A stretch of DNA of 47,427 bases from an uncultured Bacteroidota bacterium. GTDB taxonomy: Bacteria > Bacteroidota > Bacteroidia > Bacteroidales > F082. Position numbers and translations under genes: made by a program. Each line of letters begins with the position of its first letter. Within the stretch, counting starts at the first letter, position 1. The stretch is taken from the NCBI GenBank assembly GCA_937912115.1, contig CALDOI010000104.1, positions 1-47,427 of the forward strand, read 5' to 3'. A model generated the notes under the pieces. The model made no database searches. It was not told the DNA's origin and saw nothing but the letters and a program-made list of their open reading frames with translations. This document shows, one piece after another, positions 33,575 through 42,557 of this stretch.

Positions 33575-35731
33575 ATGAAAAAGATTCTACTATTTTTTGC
33601 AATGGCAACAATTATTTTTACTGCCTGCGAAAACAACAACACCAAGAAAGAAATGAATGATAACCCATTTTTCAGCGAATGGACAACTCCCTATGGTGTC
33701 CCTCCGTTTGACCTGATTAAAGATGAACACTTCATACCTGCATTTGAAAAAGGTATTGAAATTCAAAATAAAGAAATTGAAGCAATTGTTTCAAACCCTG
33801 AACCACCAACATTTGCAAATACTATTGTCGCATTGGATCAAAGCGGTGAAGACCTTCGAAGAGTAGGTGGTGTATTTTTTAATTTAACCGAGGCCAATAC
33901 CAATGATGAAATTACTCGTATAACCGGTGTGATGGCTCCAAAACTTGCTAATCATAGCGACAATATTATGCTAAATGCAAAATTGTTTGGTAAAGTGAAG
34001 CAGGTATATGATAATCAAAAAGATCTTAATCGTGAGGTTGAAATTGGAAATGCTCAGGCACTTAACCAGGAGCAGGTAGCTTTGCTGGATGATGTTTATC
34101 AGGGTTTTGTAAGAGGTGGTTCGGAGCTTAATAGTGATGATCAGGCAAAGCTTAGGGTTATTAATGAAAAACTAGCTTCTCTTTATCCTAAATTTGGTAA
34201 TATTCTTCTAAATGAAAGCAACAATTATTTCATGCTAATTGAAGATGAAAATGAGTTAGCAGGATTACCTAATTCCGTTAAAAATGCGGCTGCAGAAATA
34301 GCAACGGCAAAAGGACATGAAGGTGCATGGGCATTTACGCTTGATAAACCTAGCTGGATTCCTTTTTTACAATATGCTGATAATCGTGACCGTAGAGAAG
34401 AGCTATATACAGCCTGGATGAATAGAGGCAAAACCAAGGAGTTCAACACTACTCCAATCGTAAACGAAATACTTGTGCTTCGTGAACAAAAAGCAAAACT
34501 TCTGGGCTACAATAACTTTGCCGAATACGCTGTTTCGAAAAACATGGCCAAAACTCCGGCTAGAGTTTATGAATTATTACTTGGCCTATGGGAACCTGCG
34601 TTGGATAAAGCAAAAGCCGAAGGTCTTGAACTTCAAAAAATGATGAATAACCAAGGTGTTAGTGGTGATCTACAAAGCTGGGATTGGTGGTATTATACTG
34701 AAAAACTAAGAAAAGAGAAATATGATCTTGACGAAAATGAGTTACGTCCATACTTTTCATTGGAAGCTGTAAAAAAAGGTGCATTTGAATTATCGGAACG
34801 TTTGTATGGTATTAAATTCAACAAAAGAACCGACCTTCCTGTTTACCACGAAGATGTTGAAACTTATGAAATAACCGAAGCAGATGGAACTCATATAGGC
34901 ATATTTTATGTTGATTATTTCCCAAGGGCATCGAAACGTGGTGGTGCATGGATGGAAGCTTACCGTAAGCAATCGGGATCGGGAGAAAACCTTGTTACTC
35001 CAATTATTGTAAACGTTGGTAATTTCACAAAGCCAACTGCCGATGCTCCATCGCTATTAAGTATTGATGAGGTTCAAACCCTGTTCCACGAACTCGGCCA
35101 TGGATTACATGGTTTCCTTTCGAATGTAGAATACCAATCAATTAGTGGAACTTCTGTAAAACGCGACTTTGTGGAACTTCCATCACAGATAATGGAAAAC
35201 TGGGCTCTTGAACCAGAATTATTAAAATTATATGCTTATCATTATAAAACCGGTGAATTAATTCCTCAGGAACTGGTAGAGAAAATCCAACTTAGCGGTA
35301 AGTTTAATCAAGGTTTTGTAACAACCGAATATTTGGCAGCAAGTTTACTCGACATGAACTATCACACTGCTGACAAGGCAAGCGATATTGATATCGAAGT
35401 GTTTGAAAAAGAAAGCATGGATAAGCTTGGGTTGATTGATGCAATTATTCCACGCTATCGTTCAAATTATTTTTCACATGCTTTTAGTAGCGAAGGTTAT
35501 GCGGCCGGTTACTATGTTTACATATGGGCAGCTGTACTTGATGCTGATGCATATGAAGCATTTGTTGAACAAGGAATTTTTAACCGCGAGTTAGGACAAA
35601 GTTTTAGAGATGAGATTATTTCACGTGGTGGGTCTGATGATCCAATGGCATTATTTGTAAACTTTAGAGGTGCAGAACCAAGTTTACAACCATTATTGAA
35701 AAAACGCGGATTAGTTAAATCCGACTCATAA
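33575..35731 (+). CDS. M3 family oligopeptidase, lipoprotein (Dcp/oligopeptidase A type)
   Basis: A 718-residue zinc peptidase. I start at ATG 33575, where MKKILLFFAMATIIFTAC gives a lipoprotein signal (C18). The longer open frame from 33470 overlaps the previous gene and the inverted repeat, and would bury the signal peptide. The mature protein begins with the Dcp-like NPFFSEWTTPYGVPPFD. The metal site is FHELGHGLHGF with H505, E506 and H509, and the third ligand glutamate is probably in the ELPSQIMENWA helix. FSSEGYAAGYYVY is the usual substrate-binding region. It should trim peptides in the periplasm while lipid-anchored. Confidence 0.93.
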   Translation: MKKILLFFAMATIIFTACENNNTKKEMNDNPFFSEWTTPYGVPPFDLIKDEHFIPAFEKGIEIQNKEIEAIVSNPEPPTFANTIVALDQSGEDLRRVGGVFFNLTEANTNDEITRITGVMAPKLANHSDNIMLNAKLFGKVKQVYDNQKDLNREVEIGNAQALNQEQVALLDDVYQGFVRGGSELNSDDQAKLRVINEKLASLYPKFGNILLNESNNYFMLIEDENELAGLPNSVKNAAAEIATAKGHEGAWAFTLDKPSWIPFLQYADNRDRREELYTAWMNRGKTKEFNTTPIVNEILVLREQKAKLLGYNNFAEYAVSKNMAKTPARVYELLLGLWEPALDKAKAEGLELQKMMNNQGVSGDLQSWDWWYYTEKLRKEKYDLDENELRPYFSLEAVKKGAFELSERLYGIKFNKRTDLPVYHEDVETYEITEADGTHIGIFYVDYFPRASKRGGAWMEAYRKQSGSGENLVTPIIVNVGNFTKPTADAPSLLSIDEVQTLFHELGHGLHGFLSNVEYQSISGTSVKRDFVELPSQIMENWALEPELLKLYAYHYKTGELIPQELVEKIQLSGKFNQGFVTTEYLAASLLDMNYHTADKASDIDIEVFEKESMDKLGLIDAIIPRYRSNYFSHAFSSEGYAAGYYVYIWAAVLDADAYEAFVEQGIFNRELGQSFRDEIISRGGSDDPMALFVNFRGAEPSLQPLLKKRGLVKSDS

Positions 35732-35776
35732 AAGTTGAATTAGAATTCCCCCTTTGTGGGACTTTGTGAAATCCTT

Positions 35777-35819
35777 AGTGTTCCTTTGTGGTAAAACAAC
35801 TCTGCCACTAAGGAACACT
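35777..35819 (+). terminator. Strong hairpin after the M3 peptidase gene
   Basis: AGTGTTCCTTTGTGG (35777-35791) pairs with CCACTAAGGAACACT (35805-35819) in 14 of 15 positions around a 13-base loop. It lies 46 bases after the stop. It lacks a good T-run, so it may be an mRNA-stabilising hairpin or a dispersed repeat instead of a classical terminator. Confidence 0.5.
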
Positions 35820-35866
35820 TATTTCATACTAAATTTCACCAAAAGAAATATAGCCTTTTTATAGTT

Positions 35867-36412
35867 ATGAAATTTCTCGAACTTATATCCTCTCGTCAAA
35901 GCGATCGCCAGTACATCAACAAACCTGTTAACAGGGAAATAATAAACAGATGTATTGAGGCTGCAAGAATTGCTCCATCGGCTAGTAATTCTCAGCCCTG
36001 GAAATTTATTGTGGTTGACGATCCTGAGCTTAAGGACAAAGTTGCCAGGAAAACTTTCGGGCCGCTAAAAAGTTTCAACAAATTTGTGCCACAGGCTCCT
36101 GTTATTATTGCTATTGTATTAGAAAAACCAAAGCTAACCACAGAACTTGGAGGCCGTCTTAAGAAAAAAGAATACCCTTTAATCGACATTGGAATTGCCG
36201 CTGAGCATATCTGCTTGCAAGCAACTGAAGAAGGACTTGGTTCGTGTATGTTAGGGTGGTTTGATGAAAAGTCAGTTAAATCACTACTTGGAGTCCCTGA
36301 TAAAAAAAGCATCCCATTATTGATTACACTTGGCTATACTGCTGAGGATTATAAGCACAGGAAAAAAATCAGGAAAAACATGGTTGATGTGGTAAAGTAT
36401 AATTCCTACTGA
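35867..36412 (+). CDS. Nitroreductase family protein
   Basis: A 181-residue FMN-dependent oxidoreductase. SRQSDRQYINKPV at the start is the FMN phosphate-binding stretch. APSASNSQPWKFIVV is the classic second motif, and EEGLGSCMLGWFDE the third. It is somewhat shorter than the E. coli NfsB type. It reduces a nitro, quinone or flavin-like substrate with NAD(P)H; the physiological substrate cannot be inferred. It stands alone with a nested inverted repeat downstream. Confidence 0.9.
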   Translation: MKFLELISSRQSDRQYINKPVNREIINRCIEAARIAPSASNSQPWKFIVVDDPELKDKVARKTFGPLKSFNKFVPQAPVIIAIVLEKPKLTTELGGRLKKKEYPLIDIGIAAEHICLQATEEGLGSCMLGWFDEKSVKSLLGVPDKKSIPLLITLGYTAEDYKHRKKIRKNMVDVVKYNSY

Positions 36413-36473
36413 GGTGTACAATTAATTACTATTTGTAATTAGCAATAAATAAACAGTTTATGCTATATTGTTG

Positions 36474-36635
36474 CCACAGATTCACAGATTAATTCTATTG
36501 AAATAATTATGATCATCTACGTACTGGAAATTCCTCAGATTAACTATCTGTAAAAAGACAGATATATCTGTGGTAATTATCAACAAGACTCATCATAAGA
36601 CAGATAGTTAAAAATCTGAGAATCTGTGGTTTTTT
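36474..36635. repeat. Nested inverted-repeat element between convergent genes
   Basis: The outer arms 36474-36490 (CCACAGATTCACAGATT) and 36613-36629 pair with one mismatch and are followed by six T. A second arm pair, 36534-36551 and 36600-36620, shares part of the right outer arm and pairs except for a 3-base insertion. A 14-bp perfect palindrome, ACAGATATATCTGT, sits at 36558-36571. The whole 36413-36738 gap has no gene and this element fills half of it. It probably also serves as terminator for the nitroreductase gene. Confidence 0.7.
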
Positions 36636-36738
36636 GTATTGTTAATCATTACAACCTATTTACAATCGAAAAAATAAGAAGTTATTTACACACCCTATAA
36701 TTTCTCTTAACAATTCAAATCAAAAAAGGCCTGAAAGG

Positions 36739-37299
36739 TTAAAGCAAACTCTCAATCACTTCCGGAAAATGTTTGTATTCCAGTTTATGGATTTTTGTCG
36801 CCAGACTATCGGGTGTTTCATTTTCATCAATGTTAAAACTTTCCTGAAAAATAATTTGGCCATCGTCATAAACACTATTCACCTTGTGTATAGTAATACC
36901 CGATTTTGGCTCATTAGCGGCAATCACTGTTTCATGCACCTTCATCCCATACATTCCTTTGCCCCCGTATTTAGGTAATAATGCAGGGTGAATATTGATT
37001 ATTCTGTTTTCAAATTTATCAATTAAATTTTGTGGAACTAACCATAAAAAACCCGCCAGAACAACCAAATCAATATTATACTGAGCCAGTAGATTAATAA
37101 TTTTTTCCGAATTATAGAAGTCATCACGATTAAAAATATGCACATCAGTAAATAATGAATGAGCACGTTCAATAACACCAGCCCTTGTATTATTTGTAAG
37201 TACAACAGACACGTTAGCTATGGAACTATCTTCAAAATAATTAATAATATTTTCAGCATTTGTGCCACTACCGGAAGCGAATATGGCTATGTTTTTCAT
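36739..37299 (-). CDS. purN: Phosphoribosylglycinamide formyltransferase
   Basis: A 186-residue folate-dependent GAR transformylase of purine synthesis. It begins IAIFASGSGTNAENI (substrate phosphate loop). It has INIHPALLPKYGGKGMYG with the catalytic histidine, and the preceding VVLAGFLWLVP strand. SGITIHKVNSVYDDGQII supplies the catalytic aspartate. Length and ends are normal. It is monocistronic with a good promoter upstream (37325-37354). Confidence 0.95.
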   Translation of the reverse strand: MKNIAIFASGSGTNAENIINYFEDSSIANVSVVLTNNTRAGVIERAHSLFTDVHIFNRDDFYNSEKIINLLAQYNIDLVVLAGFLWLVPQNLIDKFENRIINIHPALLPKYGGKGMYGMKVHETVIAANEPKSGITIHKVNSVYDDGQIIFQESFNIDENETPDSLATKIHKLEYKHFPEVIESLL

Positions 37300-37324
37300 T
37301 ATATGTTATCATTAAATAAGGCTG

Positions 37325-37354
37325 CAAAATTAGTGTAAATCATAATAATTCAAA
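37325..37354 (-). promoter_or_regulatory. Promoter of purN
   Basis: On the minus strand TTTG (37351-37354), an 18-bp spacer and TAATTTTG (37325-37332) match the Bacteroidetes consensus. The predicted leader is about 20 bases. Confidence 0.6.
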
Positions 37355-37439
37355 TTAAGAGTAATGACAAATGATGAGTATACAATTAAATATACAATAA
37401 CCTCTTGTATCACATTGTTTTAAAAACTTTTTTTATTTT

Positions 37440-37470
37440 TTGCTTTTTATTGCATTAATACCGTTCTTTG
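37440..37470 (+). promoter_or_regulatory. Probable promoter of the acpP operon
   Basis: TTG at 37440-37442 is followed after 20 bp by GTTCTTTG (37463-37470), which keeps the TTTG half of the -7 box but not the TA. The leader would be about 25 bases. Confidence 0.4.
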
Positions 37471-37498
37471 CATCGAGTTTTAACCAAAAATTAGACAA

Positions 37499-37732
37499 AT
37501 GTCAGATGTACGTTCAAAAGTAGTAAGCATTATCGTTGATAAGCTTGGAGTAGAAGAGAGTGAAGTAACAAATGAAGCTAGCTTCACCAACGATCTAGGT
37601 GCCGATTCACTTGATACTGTTGAATTGATTATGGAATTCGAAAAAGAATTCAACTTATCAATTCCTGATGAAGAAGCAGAGAAAATTGAAACAGTAGGTA
37701 ATGCTGTTAGTTACATAGAGGAACACCAGTAG
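37499..37732 (+). CDS. acpP: Acyl carrier protein
   Basis: A 77-residue acidic four-helix carrier protein of fatty acid synthesis. [10 protein letters not shown] carries the phosphopantetheine attachment site S37. Length and charge are typical. It is followed after 12 bp by fabF and then by rnc, the common acpP-fabF-rnc order. Confidence 0.98.
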   Translation: MSDVRSKVVSIIVDKLGVEESEVTNEASFTNDLGADSLDTVELIMEFEKEFNLSIPDEEAEKIETVGNAVSYIEEHQ

Positions 37733-37744
37733 AAAACAGTGACT

Positions 37745-39001
37745 ATGGAGTTAAAGCGAGTTGTAATAACAGGACTTGGAGCAATAACTCCCATTGGCAA
37801 AAATGTAGAAGATTATTGGGCAGCTCTACTTGCAGGAGTAAGTGGTGCTGCACCAATAACTAATTTTGACACGGCAAAATTTAAAACGAAATTTGCCTGC
37901 GAAATTAAAGACTTTGATGCCACGGAGTATTTCGACCGAAAAGAAGTTCGCAAGCATGATCGCTATGCACAATTCGGCATTATTGCTGCCGATGAGGCAA
38001 TAGCTGATTCAGGTATATTAGATGACCCTAAAGTTGACACTAACCGAATTGGTGTTATCTGGGCTTCAGGTATAGGTGGTTTGAGTACTTTTTCACAGTC
38101 TGTTTCTGAATATGCATTGGGCGACGGTACCCCAAGATTTAATCCATTTTTTATTCCGAAGATGATTGCTGATATTGCAGCTGGTCATATTAGTATTAAA
38201 TACGGACTAAGAGGCCCTAATTTTGCTACAGTTAGTGCTTGTGCTTCTTCTGCAAATGCTCTTTCTGATGCTTTTAATTATATCCGTTTGGGAAAGGCTG
38301 ATGCTTTTGTAACAGGAGGATCAGAAGCCGCAATTACTGAAAGTGGTGTTGGTGGTTTTAATGCTATGCATGCGATCTCAACACGTAATGATGACCCACA
38401 AACAGCTTCTCGCCCGTTTGATAAAGATCGTGATGGTTTTGTTATGGGAGAAGGCGGTGGTGGTCTTATATTTGAAGAGCTGGAACATGCTCTTGCAAGA
38501 GGTGCTAAAATTTATGCTGAAGTGGCTGGAGCCGGATTATCAGGCGATGCATTTCACATGACTTCTCCTCATCCGGAAGGATTGGGTGCCCAACTCTGTA
38601 TGAAAGCTGCCCTTGATGATGCCGGATTAAGCATTGAAGATATAGACCATATTAATACTCACGGAACTTCTACACCAGTTGGTGATATAGTTGAACCAAA
38701 AGCCATTGTTAGCCTTTTCGGCGAACATGCTTATAATATTAATATTAACTCTACAAAATCAATGACAGGTCATTTACTTGGTGGTGCAGGTGCTGTTGAA
38801 TCTATTTCAACATTGTTATCGGTTAAAAACGATATTGTTCCTCCAACTATTAATCACTTTAATCTTGACCCTGAAATTGACAGTAAACTCAATTTCACTT
38901 TTAATAAAGCTCAGGAACGTGAAGTAGCATATGGTTTAACAAACACATTTGGGTTTGGGGGACATAATGCGTCACTTATCTTTAAGAAGTTTGTAAAATA
39001 A
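37745..39001 (+). CDS. fabF: 3-oxoacyl-[acyl-carrier-protein] synthase II
   Basis: A 418-residue beta-ketoacyl synthase that elongates acyl-ACP with malonyl-ACP. The Cys-His-His triad is C166 (SACASS), H306 (THGTSTP) and H343 (TGHLLGGAGA). The C-terminal NTFGFGGHNASL is the usual end. I start at ATG 37745, which begins directly with MELKRVVITG as in the family; an in-frame GTG two codons earlier (37739) is the alternative. It follows acpP and precedes rnc by 11 bp. Confidence 0.97.
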   Translation: MELKRVVITGLGAITPIGKNVEDYWAALLAGVSGAAPITNFDTAKFKTKFACEIKDFDATEYFDRKEVRKHDRYAQFGIIAADEAIADSGILDDPKVDTNRIGVIWASGIGGLSTFSQSVSEYALGDGTPRFNPFFIPKMIADIAAGHISIKYGLRGPNFATVSACASSANALSDAFNYIRLGKADAFVTGGSEAAITESGVGGFNAMHAISTRNDDPQTASRPFDKDRDGFVMGEGGGGLIFEELEHALARGAKIYAEVAGAGLSGDAFHMTSPHPEGLGAQLCMKAALDDAGLSIEDIDHINTHGTSTPVGDIVEPKAIVSLFGEHAYNININSTKSMTGHLLGGAGAVESISTLLSVKNDIVPPTINHFNLDPEIDSKLNFTFNKAQEREVAYGLTNTFGFGGHNASLIFKKFVK

Positions 39002-39012
39002 AACTTCCCGAT

Positions 39013-39735
39013 TTGCTAAATAGCAATAAACTACGGTATTTATTTTCTTCTGATAAAAAACTTTATCAGTCAGTTAAGAATATATTTGGTTATTATCCTG
39101 GTAATATCCATTTATATAAGTTAGCACTTCGTCATAAATCAGCTACAACTAAAATAGTTAATGGTGTTCGATTAAATAACGAAAGGCTTGAATATCTTGG
39201 GGATGCAATATTAAGTGCAATTATTGCCGATTATCTTTTCAAATCATTTCCGTATGAAAACGAAGGCTTTTTAACTGAAATGCGATCGAAAATCGTAAGC
39301 CGTGTATCGCTAAATAAACTCTCGAGGAAGCTTGGTTTGCAGTATTTAATCAGATCTGGTGATCCTTCGGCCAAAGCTAAATCAGCTGGTGGTGATGCCT
39401 TTGAAGCCCTTATTGGTGCTTTGTATCTGGATAAGGGCTATAATTTTACAAGCAAAATTTTAATCCATCGCATCATAAATATCCATTTTGACATAGAGCT
39501 ATTAATTGAATCTGAAATTAGCTATAAAAGCAAATTAAACGAGTGGGGTCAAAAGGAAAAACGCAACGTTATTTTCAAAGTTGAAGAAGAAATTGGCGAA
39601 AAGCATAAAAAACAATATTTGGTTGCTGTTGAAATTGATGACAAAATTATTTCCCGTTCTCAAGATTACTCAATAAAAGGTGCCGAAAATCTTGCTGCCG
39701 AAAAAGCATGGACGAAATTGGAAGAAGAGATATAG
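39013..39735 (+). CDS. rnc: Ribonuclease III
   Basis: A 240-residue double-strand RNA nuclease. The RNase III signature NERLEYLGDA is at 56-65, with GDAFEALIGALYLD as the second metal-binding block. The double-stranded RNA-binding domain is at about 170-238, ending SIKGAENLAAEKAW. The start is TTG at 39013, 11 bp after the fabF stop, with no better start in frame. It processes rRNA and some mRNAs. The stop is only 13 bp from the stop of the convergent MFS gene. Confidence 0.95.
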   Translation: MLNSNKLRYLFSSDKKLYQSVKNIFGYYPGNIHLYKLALRHKSATTKIVNGVRLNNERLEYLGDAILSAIIADYLFKSFPYENEGFLTEMRSKIVSRVSLNKLSRKLGLQYLIRSGDPSAKAKSAGGDAFEALIGALYLDKGYNFTSKILIHRIINIHFDIELLIESEISYKSKLNEWGQKEKRNVIFKVEEEIGEKHKKQYLVAVEIDDKIISRSQDYSIKGAENLAAEKAWTKLEEEI

Positions 39736-39748
39736 TTGCTACCCACTT

Positions 39749-41110
39749 TTAGCTATCCCTATTCATCGGTAAATCAATGCCAAAACCACGTTTACTATCC
39801 TCACGTTTAAGCAAAAAGGCAAAAACTACCCCCATCAAACCTAGTACGGCAAACATAATAATTGTTGGTGTATAATTTAGAGTTATTGGATTGCCGGGAT
39901 TTGTGGCATCCAATATTGCACCAGCAGCTATAGGTGTTGCAAATAATCCAAGATTTTGTATCGAATACATTAAACCATAAGCTGTTCCCATCTGTTTATA
40001 ATCAACAAGTTTAACCAATGAAGGCCACATTGCAGCAGGTATTAGCGAAAATGAGATCCCCAATAGTACCATTGGTACATATGGATATATATCAGTAAAA
40101 GCAAAACTTAAATGAACCATAGTTAGCACAAGTGATCCAAATATCATTGCTGTTGCTGCCTTGCCATATTTATCAATCAAGAATCCAAATAACGGGGTAA
40201 ATAGTAAGGTGCCCAGGGGTAGTAATGAGGCTATTTGTCCGCTTTTCTCGTAACTCATTCCAAACTTATGAAAAAAGAAATCAGGGGCAAATGCCATAAA
40301 AGGAAAAACCGCAGAGTAAAAAGTTACACACAGTAACGCTATGTAAATAAATGTTTTGTTCCCTATTATTTTAAAAATATCTGACATGCTAAATTTATCC
40401 TGTACTTCCTTTGGTACTGTTTTTTCAATTTGTGAATTAAGTTTTGTATCTAACATTATATACACAATCATTGCCAGCAATCCTGCTCCAACCAACACTG
40501 CAGCAAGCCATATTGCCGTACTAAGATATTGGCCTCCATCAGCAATTACCGGAGATAACTGCAAGGCAGCAAAGGTACCCAGCCGCCCAAAGCCAACTTT
40601 TAAGCCAAATGCTAACGCAAGATCCTTTCCCCTAAACCATTTAACAAGTATTTTGCTAACGACTACAATACTTGTTTCAGCTCCTAATCCATAGAAAAAC
40701 CTACCCACTAACATCATTTTCAGCTGAGGTGTATAATCGGGTAAAAATGATTGCATAAACCCATAACCAAAGCCCCCGTCGGTATATATTTCAGAAGCTC
40801 CATAGGCAGTAATAAAAGCACCAAGAGCCATAAAAAAAACGAAAATAAATCCTGTACGGCGGATACCCAACTTGTCGAGAACAATGCCGCCAATTACGGC
40901 CATTAACAAAAAGGTATTTGGTATTGAATAAAATGCGACAAACAGGCCATATTGGGTGTTTGTGAATCCAAACTCCTTCGACATCAAATCCTTTAACGTA
41001 GAAAAGGCATCGTAAAAATAATAGTTTACTGATAGAATAAACCCTACCAGCAACAATATTCCCCACCGTGCAACAGCATATTCGTTTAATGCCTTTTTAA
41101 TTTGATCCAT
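39749..41110 (-). CDS. Major facilitator superfamily transporter
   Basis: A 453-residue protein with twelve predicted membrane helices in two halves joined by a hydrophilic loop (about 215-245). GGIVLDKLGIRRTG between helices two and three is the MFS loop motif, and FLIDKYGKAA repeats it in the second half. KWFRGKDLALAFGLKVGFGRLG is typical of transporters of the MFSD1/oxalate-formate-like group. Substrate unknown. It stands alone, convergent with rnc. Confidence 0.9.
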   Translation of the reverse strand: MDQIKKALNEYAVARWGILLLVGFILSVNYYFYDAFSTLKDLMSKEFGFTNTQYGLFVAFYSIPNTFLLMAVIGGIVLDKLGIRRTGFIFVFFMALGAFITAYGASEIYTDGGFGYGFMQSFLPDYTPQLKMMLVGRFFYGLGAETSIVVVSKILVKWFRGKDLALAFGLKVGFGRLGTFAALQLSPVIADGGQYLSTAIWLAAVLVGAGLLAMIVYIMLDTKLNSQIEKTVPKEVQDKFSMSDIFKIIGNKTFIYIALLCVTFYSAVFPFMAFAPDFFFHKFGMSYEKSGQIASLLPLGTLLFTPLFGFLIDKYGKAATAMIFGSLVLTMVHLSFAFTDIYPYVPMVLLGISFSLIPAAMWPSLVKLVDYKQMGTAYGLMYSIQNLGLFATPIAAGAILDATNPGNPITLNYTPTIIMFAVLGLMGVVFAFLLKREDSKRGFGIDLPMNRDS

Positions 41111-41288
41111 ATTTCGTTAATTAAAGCCCGTAAAAATACAATTCTATTGAGACATAATTAGAACTTCTACCCCTGTTGTAGTAAAAATGTATTTATTATC
41201 TATAGAAACTTATATTACAATACTTAGAAATATTATTACTTTTACGGGATACATAGTGATTACCACATTATCATTCATTTAATTTGAT

Positions 41289-42557
41289 ATGAAAAACCAA
41301 GACATTGATAGTACCGATAACCGACAATTGTTGGTTTGGGTAAGTTTCTCAGTATTTATTATTTCCATATTGAGCATTTTAGTTAACTATCAAATTGAAA
41401 TTGACAACCCCATAATTCACATAGCATATACTTCCGGAATCGTTTACTTAATATTGTCAATTCTAATAAAAAGGGGGCTAAATCTTGTTGTTTCGCAATA
41501 TACTATTATTATAATATCACTAATATTTACAAACTTACTTTGGTTCTATGAACATGGGCATTACGGTCCGGTGTTATATGTTTTTGTGTTAATATTCGCT
41601 CTCTCCATTTTCATTTGGCAGGGTAAAAAACTAATAATAAGTGCAATTGTACTATTAATAAACCTTGGAGTTTGTTTTTACATTGAATTCACATATCAAG
41701 ATTTAATTGTTGATTACCAAGATAAGACAGCTAAAATTATTGATGTTTATGCCAGCCTCTTTATGCTACTTATAATATTCTATGCTCTTATGATGGCTGT
41801 AAAGAAAAGCTATTCCAGAGAATATGAGAAAGCCTTGCAGTCTGACAAGTTAAAATCTTCATTTCTTGAAAATATTAACCACGAAGTCAGAACCCCCTTA
41901 AATGCTATTGTTGGGTTTAGCAGCCTACTTAATGAAGATGATATAACACCTGATCAGCGTAAAGATTATAGTACGCTAATAATGGAAAGCAATGATGCTC
42001 TTCTCCGAATTATCGACGACATACTTCTTGTATCAACTTTAGAAAGCAATGATGCAACTAATAACGTAGGTTATTGCAATCTTGATGATGTGATTAGCGG
42101 ACTTCATAAAACATTCAGTGAAAGACTCATAAAAACTAAAAAGCAAAATAGTATTGCGCTTTATGTTAGCGAACCAAATGTTAGTGCTATTATTGAAACC
42201 GACAAAATTAGAATTCAACAAGTATTTATCAGATTAATGGATAATGCCATTAAATTTACTAATTCGGGTAAAATAAATTTTGGATATCGCGTTGAACAAG
42301 ATAATATTCTTTTTCATATTGCAGATACTGGAACGGGTATAAAAAAGAAATTTCACAGTAAGATATTCGATCGCTTTTACAAAGTTAATCCGGATGAAGA
42401 AGAGCTTTTTAAGGGAACAGGAATAGGATTATTTATTACTAAAAAAATTGTTGAGTCACTTAATGGAGAAATTTGGTTAAGCTCTATCTATGGAAGCGGA
42501 ACTACCTTTTATTTTTCAATCCCAAAAACTGGTTTTAAAGAAGTGGATCCAAATTAA
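41289..42557 (+). CDS. Six-helix sensor histidine kinase
   Basis: A 422-residue kinase. Six membrane helices occupy about 16-170 with very short loops, so the sensor is probably within the membrane. A short linker leads to the dimerisation domain with H198 in ENINHEVRTPLNAI. The ATPase domain has the N-box DNAIKFT, G1 DTGTGI, F-box FDRFYK and G2 GTGIGLFI. There is no receiver or PAS domain and no response regulator gene next to it, so its partner is elsewhere. Its stop overlaps the stop of the convergent PAP2 gene. Confidence 0.92.
   Translation: MKNQDIDSTDNRQLLVWVSFSVFIISILSILVNYQIEIDNPIIHIAYTSGIVYLILSILIKRGLNLVVSQYTIIIISLIFTNLLWFYEHGHYGPVLYVFVLIFALSIFIWQGKKLIISAIVLLINLGVCFYIEFTYQDLIVDYQDKTAKIIDVYASLFMLLIIFYALMMAVKKSYSREYEKALQSDKLKSSFLENINHEVRTPLNAIVGFSSLLNEDDITPDQRKDYSTLIMESNDALLRIIDDILLVSTLESNDATNNVGYCNLDDVISGLHKTFSERLIKTKKQNSIALYVSEPNVSAIIETDKIRIQQVFIRLMDNAIKFTNSGKINFGYRVEQDNILFHIADTGTGIKKKFHSKIFDRFYKVNPDEEELFKGTGIGLFITKKIVESLNGEIWLSSIYGSGTTFYFSIPKTGFKEVDPN

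Noticed and set aside
36413-36738. tRNA or other known RNA gene in the long spacer
   Set aside because: No tRNA-like T-arm or other known RNA signature was found; the structure is explained by the nested inverted repeats.
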